Notes: generated by a model not told the origin, from the sequence alone. Positions 1-5,664 are shown, counted from the stretch's first letter. The stretch is 6,383 nt of DNA from Desulfuromonadaceae bacterium GWC2_58_13 (GCA_001825565.1 MHXM01000020.1:1-6383), one strand, 5' to 3'. A program made the numbers and translations.

Positions 1-44
1 GCGGAAGACACATCATGTGGAAAAATCCAAACCCAAAGGAAACC

Positions 45-48
45 GGAG
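45..48 (+). promoter_or_regulatory. Ribosome binding site deciding the start of the first lipoprotein
   Basis: GGAG sits 8 bases before the ATG at 57. It supports that start over the in-frame ATG at 15, which would bury the signal peptide behind 14 polar residues. Confidence 0.6.
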
Positions 49-56
49 ATGTGGAG

Positions 57-440
57 ATGAAGATTAAAACCTGGATGCTGCTGAATGCATGTCTGATCAC
101 GTTGTTCATGGTTGTTCTGGCCGGCTGTGCCGTCCAGGTGCCTGCCCCGGAAAAGCAGGTCACCCTGGCCACCCAGTCGATTGCCCAGGCGGAAAGTTCG
201 GGGGCCGTGGAGTTTGCCCCGGTGGAACTTAAATCGGCGCGGGACAAACTGAGCCAGGCCAAACTCGCCATGGACAAGGAAGAAAACCTCAAGGCCAAGC
301 GGCTCGCCGACGAGGCCATGGTCGATGCCAACCTGGCGGAGGCCAAGGCGCAGTCCGCCAAGTCGCGGAAAGTTGTGGAGGAGTTGAAGGAAAGCATCCG
401 TGTTTTGCGGGAAGAGATGAACCGCAACGCCAAACCCTGA
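57..440 (+). CDS. Small DUF4398-type outer-membrane lipoprotein
   Basis: A 127-residue predicted lipoprotein. The N-terminus (MKIKTW, then a hydrophobic stretch) ends in the lipobox LAGC with the lipidated cysteine at residue 24; Ala at +2 favours sorting to the outer membrane. The mature part is almost entirely charged, Ala/Lys/Glu-rich helix. The segment around residues 52-100 (FAPVELKSARDKLSQAK) has the look of a DUF4398 domain, a family of unknown biochemical role common in envelope lipoproteins; I recognise it by pattern only. An in-frame ATG exists at 15, but the start at 57 has GGAG at 45-48 and puts the signal peptide at the N-terminus, so I prefer it. The next gene, 34 bases downstream, encodes the same type of helical region fused to OmpA, so the two probably form one operon and may pack together. 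The promoter lies outside the window or is not recognisable. Confidence 0.85.
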   Translation: MKIKTWMLLNACLITLFMVVLAGCAVQVPAPEKQVTLATQSIAQAESSGAVEFAPVELKSARDKLSQAKLAMDKEENLKAKRLADEAMVDANLAEAKAQSAKSRKVVEELKESIRVLREEMNRNAKP

Positions 441-461
441 ATCATTACCGCTATTTTTCGT

Positions 462-468
462 AAAGGAG
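462..468 (+). promoter_or_regulatory. Strong ribosome binding site of the OmpA-fusion lipoprotein
   Basis: AAAGGAG, 6 bases before the ATG at 475, in a short 34-base gap after the previous stop. No convincing promoter or terminator is seen in the gap. Confidence 0.7.
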
Positions 469-474
469 ATCACC

Positions 475-1425
475 ATGAAGTTATTTTTGTCGCCCTTGAA
501 GCTTCTGCTTGGAGGGTCAGTTGTTAGCTTACTGCTGTTTGGTTGCAGCCCGGCGGTCCGGGAAAATGCCTTGCTTGAACAGGCCCGATCGGCGTTTGCC
601 AAAGCTCAGAGCGACCCCGATGTGCAGAAGAATGCCCCACTCGAACTGCAAAAAGCAAAAGTCGATCTGGATAAATCGGAAAAACTGCTGAAGGGGGGAG
701 CGGAGACGCCAGAAGTGGAACACTTCGCCTATCTTGCCAAGCAGCGTACCGCCATCGCCCGGGAAGCCACCAACGTGAAGCTGGCGGAACAGGCGCTGGC
801 CGCGGCCGGTGCGGAACGGAGCACGGTCCTTCTGAACGCCCGGACCCAGGAGGCGGATCAGGCGTTGCTATTGGCTGAAACTAAGCAAAGAGAAGCAGCG
901 CTTGCCGGTGAGCGGGCGGACGCCGCCCGTCTGCAAGCCGGAGCGATGACGGCCGAAGCGGAACAGGCCAAAGCCGAGGCGCTGGCCGCCGAAGAACGGA
1001 CGAAAAAGCTGGAAGCGCAGATCGCCGAGTTGGAGGCCACCAAATCGGAACGGGGTCTGGTAATCACCCTGGGCGACGTTCTGTTCGACACCAACAAAAG
1101 CGAACTTCGCTCGGGAGCGCATTACACCATCGACAAACTCGCCGCGTTCCTGGCCGAGTACCCGACTCGCAATGTGCAGATCGAAGGCTTTACCGACAGT
1201 ACCGGGGCCGAAGAATACAACCGGCGCCTCTCCGAACGCCGCGCCGAGGCGGTGCGAAATGTCCTCGCGGCCCAAGGGGTCGATTCCCGCCGGCTCATGA
1301 CCCGCGGTTATGGCGTCGAGTTCCCCGTTGCCAGCAACGAAACAGCCGAAGGCCGGCAGCGCAACCGGCGGGTCGAGATCATCATTTCGGATGAGGACGG
1401 GCGCATTCTGGAACGGAAATATTGA
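475..1425 (+). CDS. DUF4398-OmpA fusion lipoprotein (Pal/OmpA-like peptidoglycan anchor)
   Basis: A 316-residue lipoprotein. Residues 1-24 form a signal peptide with lipobox LFGC (Cys24, Ser at +2, outer-membrane sorting). Residues ~30-110 resemble DUF4398 (NAPLELQKAKVDLDKSEK). Residues ~110-192 are a long Ala/Glu/Lys coiled coil. Residues ~195-306 are an OmpA C-terminal domain: LGDVLFDTNKSEL, then GFTDSTG, then NRRLSERRAEAV. Asp241 and Arg256 are 15 residues apart, matching the Asp/Arg pair that binds diaminopimelate in OmpA-family domains, so binding of peptidoglycan is expected. The start is supported by AAAGGAG at 462-468. The role is likely a bridge from outer membrane to cell wall, with the coiled coil as spacer. 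It is longer than Pal and lacks the OmpA beta-barrel. It sits 34 bases after the related lipoprotein gene, probably co-transcribed. Confidence 0.92.
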   Translation: MKLFLSPLKLLLGGSVVSLLLFGCSPAVRENALLEQARSAFAKAQSDPDVQKNAPLELQKAKVDLDKSEKLLKGGAETPEVEHFAYLAKQRTAIAREATNVKLAEQALAAAGAERSTVLLNARTQEADQALLLAETKQREAALAGERADAARLQAGAMTAEAEQAKAEALAAEERTKKLEAQIAELEATKSERGLVITLGDVLFDTNKSELRSGAHYTIDKLAAFLAEYPTRNVQIEGFTDSTGAEEYNRRLSERRAEAVRNVLAAQGVDSRRLMTRGYGVEFPVASNETAEGRQRNRRVEIIISDEDGRILERKY

Positions 1426-1445
1426 GATCCTGAATCAGGGGAGGG

Positions 1446-1458
1446 AGCATGGAATGCT
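1446..1458 (+). other. Short inverted repeat ahead of the CsbD gene
   Basis: AGCAT/ATGCT separated by GGA, within the 93-base gap between the OmpA-fusion gene and csbD-like gene. A second small palindrome (CCTGAATCAGG) lies just upstream, straight after the stop codon. Both stems are only 5 bp and no T-run follows, so a terminator is unlikely. They may be an operator or chance. Confidence 0.2.
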
Positions 1459-1508
1459 ACGAGCTTCAAACCCTTTGGCTGGGGCGAAGTCAACCACGAT
1501 CACCGATT

Positions 1509-1513
1509 GGAGG
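1509..1513 (+). promoter_or_regulatory. Ribosome binding site deciding the CsbD start
   Basis: GGAGG lies 5 bases before the ATG at 1519. Its overlap with the alternative TTG codon at 1507 argues against that upstream start. Confidence 0.65.
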
Positions 1514-1518
1514 ACATC

Positions 1519-1698
1519 ATGAAATCGAGCACCAGGGACAAGGCGGAAGGCACGCTGCACGAGGTGAAAGGCAAAGTCAAGGAAGTGGCCGGAAAGATCA
1601 CCGATAATCCCAAGTTGGAGGCCGAAGGCACGGCCGAGAAAATCGCCGGCAAGGTTCAGGGTAAAGTCGGCGATGTGAAGAAGGTTTTGGGTGAGTAA
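1519..1698 (+). CDS. CsbD-family stress miniprotein
   Basis: A 59-residue hydrophilic protein, all charged helix with no signal peptide or membrane segment. The pattern KAEGTLHEVKGKVKEVAGKI, then NPKLEAEGTAEKIAGKVQGK, is the hallmark of the CsbD family, whose Bacillus founder is a sigma-B general-stress protein; the biochemical function is unknown. Length is typical for the family (about 60-70 residues). The start at 1519 is chosen because GGAGG lies at 1509-1513, 5 bases upstream; a TTG at 1507 in the same frame would overlap that site and add only four residues. It is flanked by envelope genes on the same strand, with 93 and 124-base gaps, so it may have its own promoter, although I see no clear -35/-10 pair. 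Likely cytoplasmic and stress-induced by family analogy. Confidence 0.93.
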   Translation: MKSSTRDKAEGTLHEVKGKVKEVAGKITDNPKLEAEGTAEKIAGKVQGKVGDVKKVLGE

Positions 1699-1822
1699 TG
1701 CGCGCGGCGTGTCATGCACCGGGGAACCGACCGCGGTTGCAACGATACGTCATAACCAAGCCCCCGGGGCATGTGGCCTTCGGAGCAAATGATGACGAAA
1801 ACAACGAAAAAGGAGAACGCAC

Positions 1823-2578
1823 ATGAAAGCAAAAAACAGCCTGTCTCTATTGGTGGCGGCCGTGGCAATGCTGGCGCTCGGCGCCCCCGTGCTGGCGTCC
1901 GATACGGACGACCGCATCGAAGCATCCGCCAAGGATTCCTATGTGTTCAAGACCTACCTCAATAACGATGATATCGAGATCGAGTCCGAGGCCGGCGCCG
2001 TCACCTTGACGGGCATGGTCGCCGAAGACTCCCACAAAACCTTGGCCGGCGAGACCCTGGCGAGTCTGCCCGGCGTCAAGAGTGTGGATAACAAGCTGAA
2101 GGTCAAAGGGGACCTCCCCGTCGAGAAGTCGGATGCATGGCTCCTGACGAAAGTGAAAACCTCCCTCCTGTACCATCGCAGCGTGAGCGGCCTCCAGACC
2201 GAAGTCGTCGTCCAAGACGGCATCGTGACCCTGCGCGGCGAAGCGGACAATGAGGCGCAGAAGAACTTGACCGCGGAATATGTCGCGGATATCGAAGGGG
2301 TCAAAACCGTTAACAATGAGATGACCGTGGCCAAGACCGCGAAAGAGACCCGCACGGCCGGCGACATTATCGATGACGCATCGATCACCGCGATGGCCAA
2401 GATGACCCTGTTGTATCACCGCTCGACCAGCGGATTCCAGACCAAGGTCGAGACCAAGGATGGCGTGGTCCTTTTGAGTGGCAAGGCCGGCAGCTTGGCC
2501 GAAAAAGACCTGGCCACCCAATACGTCAAAGATGTAAACGGGGTGAAAGATGTTAAGAACCTGATGACCATCGAATAA
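1823..2578 (+). CDS. Secreted triple-BON-domain protein (OsmY-like)
   Basis: A 251-residue periplasmic protein. Residues 1-25 are a Sec signal peptide (hydrophobic core, then VLA before Ser26), so cleavage after Ala25 is likely. Three BON domains follow at about residues 30-95, 104-170 and 184-251, each with the V-x-L-x-G strand pattern (VTLTGMV, VTLRGEA, VLLSGKA) and a closing G-V-K-x-V-x-N motif. Domains 2 and 3 share LLYHRS and close spacing, so they look like an internal duplication; domain 1 is more divergent. BON domains bind phospholipid surfaces or envelope structures, and OsmY, the best-known relative, has two such domains and is induced by osmotic stress. Three here is longer than OsmY (about 200 residues). 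The start has AGGAG at 1811-1815. The 124-base gap upstream could hold a promoter, but none is clear. Confidence 0.92.
   Translation: MKAKNSLSLLVAAVAMLALGAPVLASDTDDRIEASAKDSYVFKTYLNNDDIEIESEAGAVTLTGMVAEDSHKTLAGETLASLPGVKSVDNKLKVKGDLPVEKSDAWLLTKVKTSLLYHRSVSGLQTEVVVQDGIVTLRGEADNEAQKNLTAEYVADIEGVKTVNNEMTVAKTAKETRTAGDIIDDASITAMAKMTLLYHRSTSGFQTKVETKDGVVLLSGKAGSLAEKDLATQYVKDVNGVKDVKNLMTIE
2132..2575 (+). repeat. Internal duplication of BON domains 2 and 3
   Basis: Codons for residues ~104-170 and ~184-251 encode matching units: LLYHRS-V-SG-L-QT against LLYHRS-T-SG-F-QT, then DGIVTLRG against DGVVLLSG, then EGVKTVNNEMTV against NGVKDVKNLMTI. The nucleotide sequences have drifted, so this is an old tandem domain duplication rather than a recent repeat. 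Confidence 0.75.
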
Positions 2579-2583
2579 CGCCA

Positions 2584-2601
2584 AAGCGACGGGATGACGA
2601 C
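2584..2601 (+). promoter_or_regulatory. Conserved 18-nt block upstream of Lmo0937 copy 1
   Basis: AAGCGACGGGATGACGAC matches the block at 5665-5682 (AAGCGTCGGCATGACCAC) at 15 of 18 positions. It begins 6 bases after the BON stop codon and leads into the hairpin at 2600-2635. It also contains an ATG at 2594 in frame with the downstream gene. It could be part of a leader RNA, a protein-binding site, or the start of an extended coding region. Confidence 0.5.
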
Positions 2602-2635
2602 TGCCGGCCGTTACAGCAAGGTAATCGCCGGCAGT
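2600..2635 (+). promoter_or_regulatory. Leader hairpin before Lmo0937 copy 1
   Basis: ACTGCCGGC (2600-2608) pairs perfectly with GCCGGCAGT (2627-2635). After a C/C mismatch the stem continues GTTAC/GTAAT (one G-U pair) with loop AGCAAG. It ends 30 bases before the ATG at 2666 and just before the Shine-Dalgarno region. No T-run follows, so it is not a typical intrinsic terminator for the BON gene. The second Lmo0937 gene has a hairpin in the same place with a different stem sequence. Confidence 0.6.
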
Positions 2636-2653
2636 TGGCAAGAGTCGTCGGAA

Positions 2654-2660
2654 AAGGAGG
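2654..2660 (+). promoter_or_regulatory. Ribosome binding site of Lmo0937 copy 1
   Basis: AAGGAGG, 5 bases before the ATG at 2666. It is far stronger than anything before the in-frame ATG at 2594 and so sets the preferred start. Confidence 0.75.
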
Positions 2661-2665
2661 CGCAT

Positions 2666-2812
2666 ATGTTATGGACTATTGCGGCAATCCTCATTGTTCT
2701 ATGGGTTCTCGGGCTGGTGAGCAATGCCACGATGGGCGGCTTCATTCACCTCTTGCTGGTCATTGCCATTATTGTGGTGGTGCTCGGGCTTTTCCGGGGG
2801 CGCCGATCCTGA
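2666..2812 (+). CDS. Lmo0937-family membrane miniprotein, copy 1
   Basis: A 48-residue, very hydrophobic protein with two predicted transmembrane helices (about residues 3-18 and 27-43) joined by the conserved turn VSNATMGGFIH, and a basic end GRRS. MLWTIAAILIVLWVLGLVS with TMGGFIH is the signature I associate with the Lmo0937 family, whose function is unknown. The start at 2666 follows AAGGAGG and matches the usual family N-terminus MLWT. An in-frame ATG at 2594 would add 24 residues starting MTTA; the second copy has a similar possible extension. Copy 2 at 5729 is identical at 37 of 48 positions. Its location after the BON gene, and the relation of this family to stress clusters, suggest an inner-membrane stress role, but this is inference. 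Confidence 0.88.
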   Translation: MLWTIAAILIVLWVLGLVSNATMGGFIHLLLVIAIIVVVLGLFRGRRS

Positions 2813-2839
2813 CGCGACGTATCAAGTGAAAGAAAGAAC

Positions 2840-2959
2840 ATGAATGTAAAGAAGATAGCGGCAATCGCGATGATCGTGATCGGCATTCTGGGGTTGGTTT
2901 ACGGCGCGTTCAGCCACATCGGAGAGACTCGGTTTTTCGTTAAATCAAGCGGTTGGTAA
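2840..2959 (+). CDS. Short one-helix membrane ORF, probably a truncated homologue of the 5371 gene
   Basis: A 39-codon ORF: MNVKKIAAIAMIVIG, then ILGLVYGAF, SHIGETRFFVKSSGW and stop. It shows a basic N-terminus and one transmembrane helix at about residues 5-23. The pattern I-V-I-hydrophobic-Y-x-x-x-S-x-x-x-E-T matches the N-terminal half of the 73-residue protein at 5371 (IVLIVVAVIAFAYQGISYTTRE), but the D-L-G-P segment and the second helix of that protein are missing. No other frame downstream restores them; the ORF ends 26 bases before the PLD start. The ribosome binding site is poor (AAAGAAAG). I think it is a truncated copy or a degenerate gene, possibly still translated. A genuine one-helix peptide is the alternative. 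Confidence 0.5.
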   Translation: MNVKKIAAIAMIVIGILGLVYGAFSHIGETRFFVKSSGW

Positions 2960-2974
2960 GTCCTTTCCGATCGG

Positions 2975-2978
2975 GGAG
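2975..2978 (+). promoter_or_regulatory. Ribosome binding site deciding the PLD start
   Basis: GGAG (within GGGGAG, 2973-2978) lies 7 bases before the ATG at 2986. It favours that start over an in-frame TTG at 2953, which overlaps the end of the small ORF before it. Confidence 0.6.
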
Positions 2979-2985
2979 TGACACG

Positions 2986-4377
2986 ATGACCATCGCCAAA
3001 CCTCGCCAGTGGTTCCTTCTGCTTGCAGCCCTGCTGATTATCGCCGGTGGCTGTGCGGCTTTGCCGAACGTCGCCGAACAAATCGATGAAACTCCGACCG
3101 CGCGGCAACCGCGTCAAATCGTGTCGTCCAAGGGGTTGTTGTCCCCCCGGAAAAGCCAGGCGATCATGGCGCGCCTGCAGCAATCGGTTGACCCGACGGA
3201 CATCCTGGGTCGCCACACCGTCGTGGTCGAATCGGTCACCGAAAGCCCGCTGACGAAGGGAAATAAAGTCACTCTGCTCGCGGATGGCGAGGCGACCTAT
3301 GCCGCGATGTTCCAGGCCATGGAGAAGGCCCAAGACCACATCAACATCGAAAGCTATATCATCGAAGACGATGAAATCGGCCGTGAATTTGCCGATCTTC
3401 TGCTGAAAAAACAAGCGGAAGGGGTCCAGGTCCATCTCCTTTATGACAGTGTCGGCAGCATTTACACCTCCGCGGCATTTTTTCAGCGCCTGCGCGACGG
3501 CGGCATTCAGGTGGTCGAGTTCAACCCGATCAATCCCATGGAGGCTCGGGGTGAATGGCGACTTACCCAGCGGGACCACCGCAAGATTTTGCTGGCCGAC
3601 GGCGAAGTCGCGATTATCGGGGGCATCAACATCAGTAAGGTTTATTCAAGTAATCCTTTCCATCGAAAACAAAACGAACTGGCGCCCATTCACTGGCGTG
3701 ACACCGACGTCCAGATCGAAGGCCCGGCCGTGGCGGAATTCCAGAAACTTTTTTTCGACACCTGGCTGAAGCAGAAGGGTCCGCAACTTTCCGATCGGAA
3801 CTATTTCCCCGAGTTGAAAGAAAAGGGGAAGGCCCTGGTACGGGTGGTCAGCAGCACTCCGGGAGAGACCAACCGGATCCCTTTCGTCGTGTATGTGTCG
3901 GCCATCAGCTTTGCGGAACATTCGATTCATCTGACGAATTCCTATTTCATGCCCGACGATCAGATTCTGAAGGCGCTGACCGACGCGGCGCGGCGCGGGG
4001 TTGACGTAAAGATCATTCTCCCCGGGGCCACCGATTCCCGGTTGGCATTATACCTACAACGACAACATTATTCGGAGCTTTTGACCGCGGGAGTGCAATT
4101 ATACGAGCACGGTACGTCCCTGCTGCACGCGAAAACAGCGGTGATTGACCAGGTCTGGTCTACCGTCGGATCAACCAACCTGGACTTTTTGAGCCTGCTG
4201 AACAATGACGAAGTGAATGCGGTTGTTTTGAGTCGCGAGTTTGCCATCGAAATGGAGAAGATGTTTGTCAGGGATCTTGCCGATTCCAGACAAATTCAAT
4301 GGGATGAGTGGAGAAACCGACCTTGGTTCCCCAGGGTCAGGGAGTGGTTCGTGAATTTATTCGTTCGCTGGTTGTGA
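2986..4377 (+). CDS. Phospholipase D/cardiolipin synthase-like protein with lipoprotein-type signal
   Basis: A 463-residue PLD-superfamily protein. Residues 1-23 form a signal with a relaxed lipobox (IIAGGC, Cys23), so it is probably exported and perhaps lipidated; standard cardiolipin synthases instead start with membrane helices or are cytoplasmic. Two complete HKD motifs are present: H198-x-K200-x4-D205 (followed by VAIIGG) and H381-x-K383-x4-D388 (followed by STVGSTNLD). The spacing and the sequence IESYIIEDDEIG fit the bacterial cardiolipin synthase/transphosphatidylase group (ClsA/ClsB-like). The two histidines would act as nucleophile and acid, moving phosphatidyl groups between lipids or hydrolysing phosphodiesters; the exact substrate cannot be read from sequence. 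The next gene starts 1 base after the stop, so the two are translationally coupled and probably functional partners. The start at 2986 has GGAG and gives the signal peptide. Confidence 0.9.
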   Translation: MTIAKPRQWFLLLAALLIIAGGCAALPNVAEQIDETPTARQPRQIVSSKGLLSPRKSQAIMARLQQSVDPTDILGRHTVVVESVTESPLTKGNKVTLLADGEATYAAMFQAMEKAQDHINIESYIIEDDEIGREFADLLLKKQAEGVQVHLLYDSVGSIYTSAAFFQRLRDGGIQVVEFNPINPMEARGEWRLTQRDHRKILLADGEVAIIGGINISKVYSSNPFHRKQNELAPIHWRDTDVQIEGPAVAEFQKLFFDTWLKQKGPQLSDRNYFPELKEKGKALVRVVSSTPGETNRIPFVVYVSAISFAEHSIHLTNSYFMPDDQILKALTDAARRGVDVKIILPGATDSRLALYLQRQHYSELLTAGVQLYEHGTSLLHAKTAVIDQVWSTVGSTNLDFLSLLNNDEVNAVVLSREFAIEMEKMFVRDLADSRQIQWDEWRNRPWFPRVREWFVNLFVRWL

Positions 4378-4378
4378 C

Positions 4379-5284
4379 ATGAGAATCTTTTTGCTCATAT
4401 TTGGGTTGGTGGCTCTTTTTGTATCCGGGGCCGCCTTCGCTATCGAAAAGCCCCGGCCGGGAGAAGATCTCCTGCGTGAGGTCTACGACGAGAACCAGGC
4501 CAAATTGGCAAACAACAGCTTCGGCCTGCCACTCTTCCTTGAGTCTTTTTCAAAAGACGGCAGAGTCGACGTGGATGTTTACGGGGTCTTCGATGATTCC
4601 TTCGGCAGCGTTGTCGATGCGCTCACGGTACCGGCAAACTGGTGCGATATCGCAGCCCTCCATCCCAACGTCAAGGCCTGCACCTACCAGGGACAGCCGG
4701 ACGCCTGGCTGCTGACCTTTTACCTGGGCCGCAAATTTTATCAACCTCCGGAAGATTCGCGCCAGGTCATTTACAACTACCGGAACGTTGTGCGGCGGCA
4801 GGGGTATGTGGACATCCTCCTTGCCGCCAACGCCGGCCCTTTCGGCACCAAGGACCACCGAATCAGGTTCGAGGCCCTGCCCCTCGATGAGGACAGAACG
4901 TTTGTCCATGTAAGTTATGGCTACCGCGACTCACTGTTTCTGCGGCTCGCAACAGAGAGCTATTTTACGACACTCGGTTCGGGCAAGGTCGGGTTCACGG
5001 TGACCGGAACAGACCGAAAGGGTGAACCCGTCTACATCGGCGGGTCTCGCGGCGCGGTTGAGCGCAACGCGGTCCGCTACTATTTCGCAATCCAGGCATT
5101 CATGAGCAGCTTGCCCTTTCCCGCGACAAGCCGGTTCAGCATGAGGATCAACGAATGGTACGATCTGACGAACCGTTTCCGGAAACAGCTATTCGAGCTG
5201 GACAAGAAGGACTACCACACATTCAAGACCCGCGAACATGAGAACCAGTTGACGCTCCAGCGGTCCCTCGGGACTTTTCAGTAA
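4379..5284 (+). CDS. Exported protein of unknown function coupled to the PLD gene
   Basis: A 301-residue protein I cannot assign to a named family. Residues 1-21 are a Sec signal (MRIFLLIFG to AAFA, cleavage before Ile22); there is no lipobox and no later membrane helix, so it is likely periplasmic. Residues ~63-190 alternate strands and helices (VDVYGVFDDSFGSVVDALT, then VPANWCDIAALHPNVKACTY, then HRIRFEALPLDEDRTFVHVSY), which faintly recalls START/SRPBCC helix-grip proteins that bind hydrophobic ligands; this is only a guess. Two cysteines, 89 and 101, could form a disulphide. The C-terminus is a charged helix region. The start lies 1 base after the PLD stop with no good ribosome site of its own, which indicates translational coupling. 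A lipid-handling partner for the PLD enzyme is a reasonable inference. Confidence 0.85.
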   Translation: MRIFLLIFGLVALFVSGAAFAIEKPRPGEDLLREVYDENQAKLANNSFGLPLFLESFSKDGRVDVDVYGVFDDSFGSVVDALTVPANWCDIAALHPNVKACTYQGQPDAWLLTFYLGRKFYQPPEDSRQVIYNYRNVVRRQGYVDILLAANAGPFGTKDHRIRFEALPLDEDRTFVHVSYGYRDSLFLRLATESYFTTLGSGKVGFTVTGTDRKGEPVYIGGSRGAVERNAVRYYFAIQAFMSSLPFPATSRFSMRINEWYDLTNRFRKQLFELDKKDYHTFKTREHENQLTLQRSLGTFQ

Positions 5285-5292
5285 AAAGCAAA

Positions 5293-5323
5293 GGCCGGTC
5301 AGGTCAAGAACCTTGCCCCGGCC
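5293..5323 (+). terminator. Stem-loop after the exported-protein gene
   Basis: GGCCGG (5293-5298) pairs with CCGGCC (5318-5323), with an inner AGGT/ACCT stem (5301-5304 and 5310-5313) and loop CAAGA. It begins 9 bases after the stop at 5284. On the + strand no T-run follows. Read on the - strand the stem is followed by a T-rich tract (TTTGCTTTTT), so it is better as a minus-strand terminator, or is an RNA-stability hairpin. Confidence 0.4.
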
Positions 5324-5353
5324 CGACTCAATAACGACCAACATGTGACAAAG

Positions 5354-5364
5354 AAGGGAGGTGA
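5354..5364 (+). promoter_or_regulatory. Extended Shine-Dalgarno before the two-helix protein
   Basis: AAGGGAGGTGA, with GGAGG 9 bases before the ATG at 5371. It closely matches the anti-Shine-Dalgarno sequence and is one of the strongest sites in the window, suggesting high translation. Confidence 0.6.
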
Positions 5365-5370
5365 ACATCC

Positions 5371-5592
5371 ATGAAATCATACGCCTCTTTCGGCATAGTC
5401 CTCATCGTGGTGGCGGTGATCGCCTTTGCCTATCAGGGCATTTCCTACACGACCCGAGAAAAGGTCGTCGATCTCGGTCCATTGCAGATGACGACGGAGA
5501 AGACCAGAACGCTGCCGTTGCCACCGATCGTGGGAGCCGTTGCGCTGGTAGGCGGAATCGTGCTGCTGGTCATGGGAAGTAAGAAACGCTGA
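5371..5592 (+). CDS. Small two-helix membrane protein with GISYTTRE/DLGPLQ motif
   Basis: A 73-residue membrane protein with helix 1 at about residues 6-22, a polar linker (GISYTTREKVVDLGPLQ, then TTEKTRTLPLPP), helix 2 at about 52-68, and a basic tail GSKKR. I have a memory of similar small proteins with YTTREKVVDLGP in proteobacterial genomes, some annotated as DUF3185-like, but I am not sure of the family name. Function unknown. An extended Shine-Dalgarno at 5354-5364 makes this start secure. It sits between the exported protein and the second Lmo0937 gene. The short ORF at 2840-2959, directly after the first Lmo0937 gene, resembles its N-terminal half. So the window holds two pairings of an Lmo0937 gene with a gene of this type, in opposite order. 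Confidence 0.82.
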   Translation: MKSYASFGIVLIVVAVIAFAYQGISYTTREKVVDLGPLQMTTEKTRTLPLPPIVGAVALVGGIVLLVMGSKKR

Positions 5593-5664
5593 GACGGGAC
5601 AGGGTTGCGCTGTCGGAACAGGATTGAAAACCCGGCGCGCTACCGGTCATTCAAAAGCAAACCC

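Noticed and set aside
868..1275. Minus-strand open frame of 135 codons opposite the OmpA-fusion gene
   Set aside because: Shadow of the Ala/Glu-rich coiled coil and OmpA domain; repetitive composition only.
1725..1770. Small palindromes AACCG/CGGTT and GCCCC-C-GGGGC between the CsbD and BON genes
   Set aside because: Stems of 5 bp with no T-run; too weak to call a terminator or operator in GC-rich DNA.
1847..2665. Long minus-strand open frame (272 codons) opposite the BON gene
   Set aside because: It is antisense to a clear BON protein with signal peptide and domains, its composition (rich in Gly, His, Asp) is that of a GC-rich shadow frame, and no domain is visible.
2899..3579. Minus-strand open frame of 226 codons opposite the PLD gene
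   Set aside because: Antisense to the conserved PLD N-terminal half including the first HKD motif; no signal, domain or ribosome site of its own.
5598..5614. GACAG/CTGTC preceded by GGGACAGG, resembling the REP-like arm
   Set aside because: Only the first 8 bases resemble the arm and the stem is 5 bp, so it is not supported as another repeat copy.
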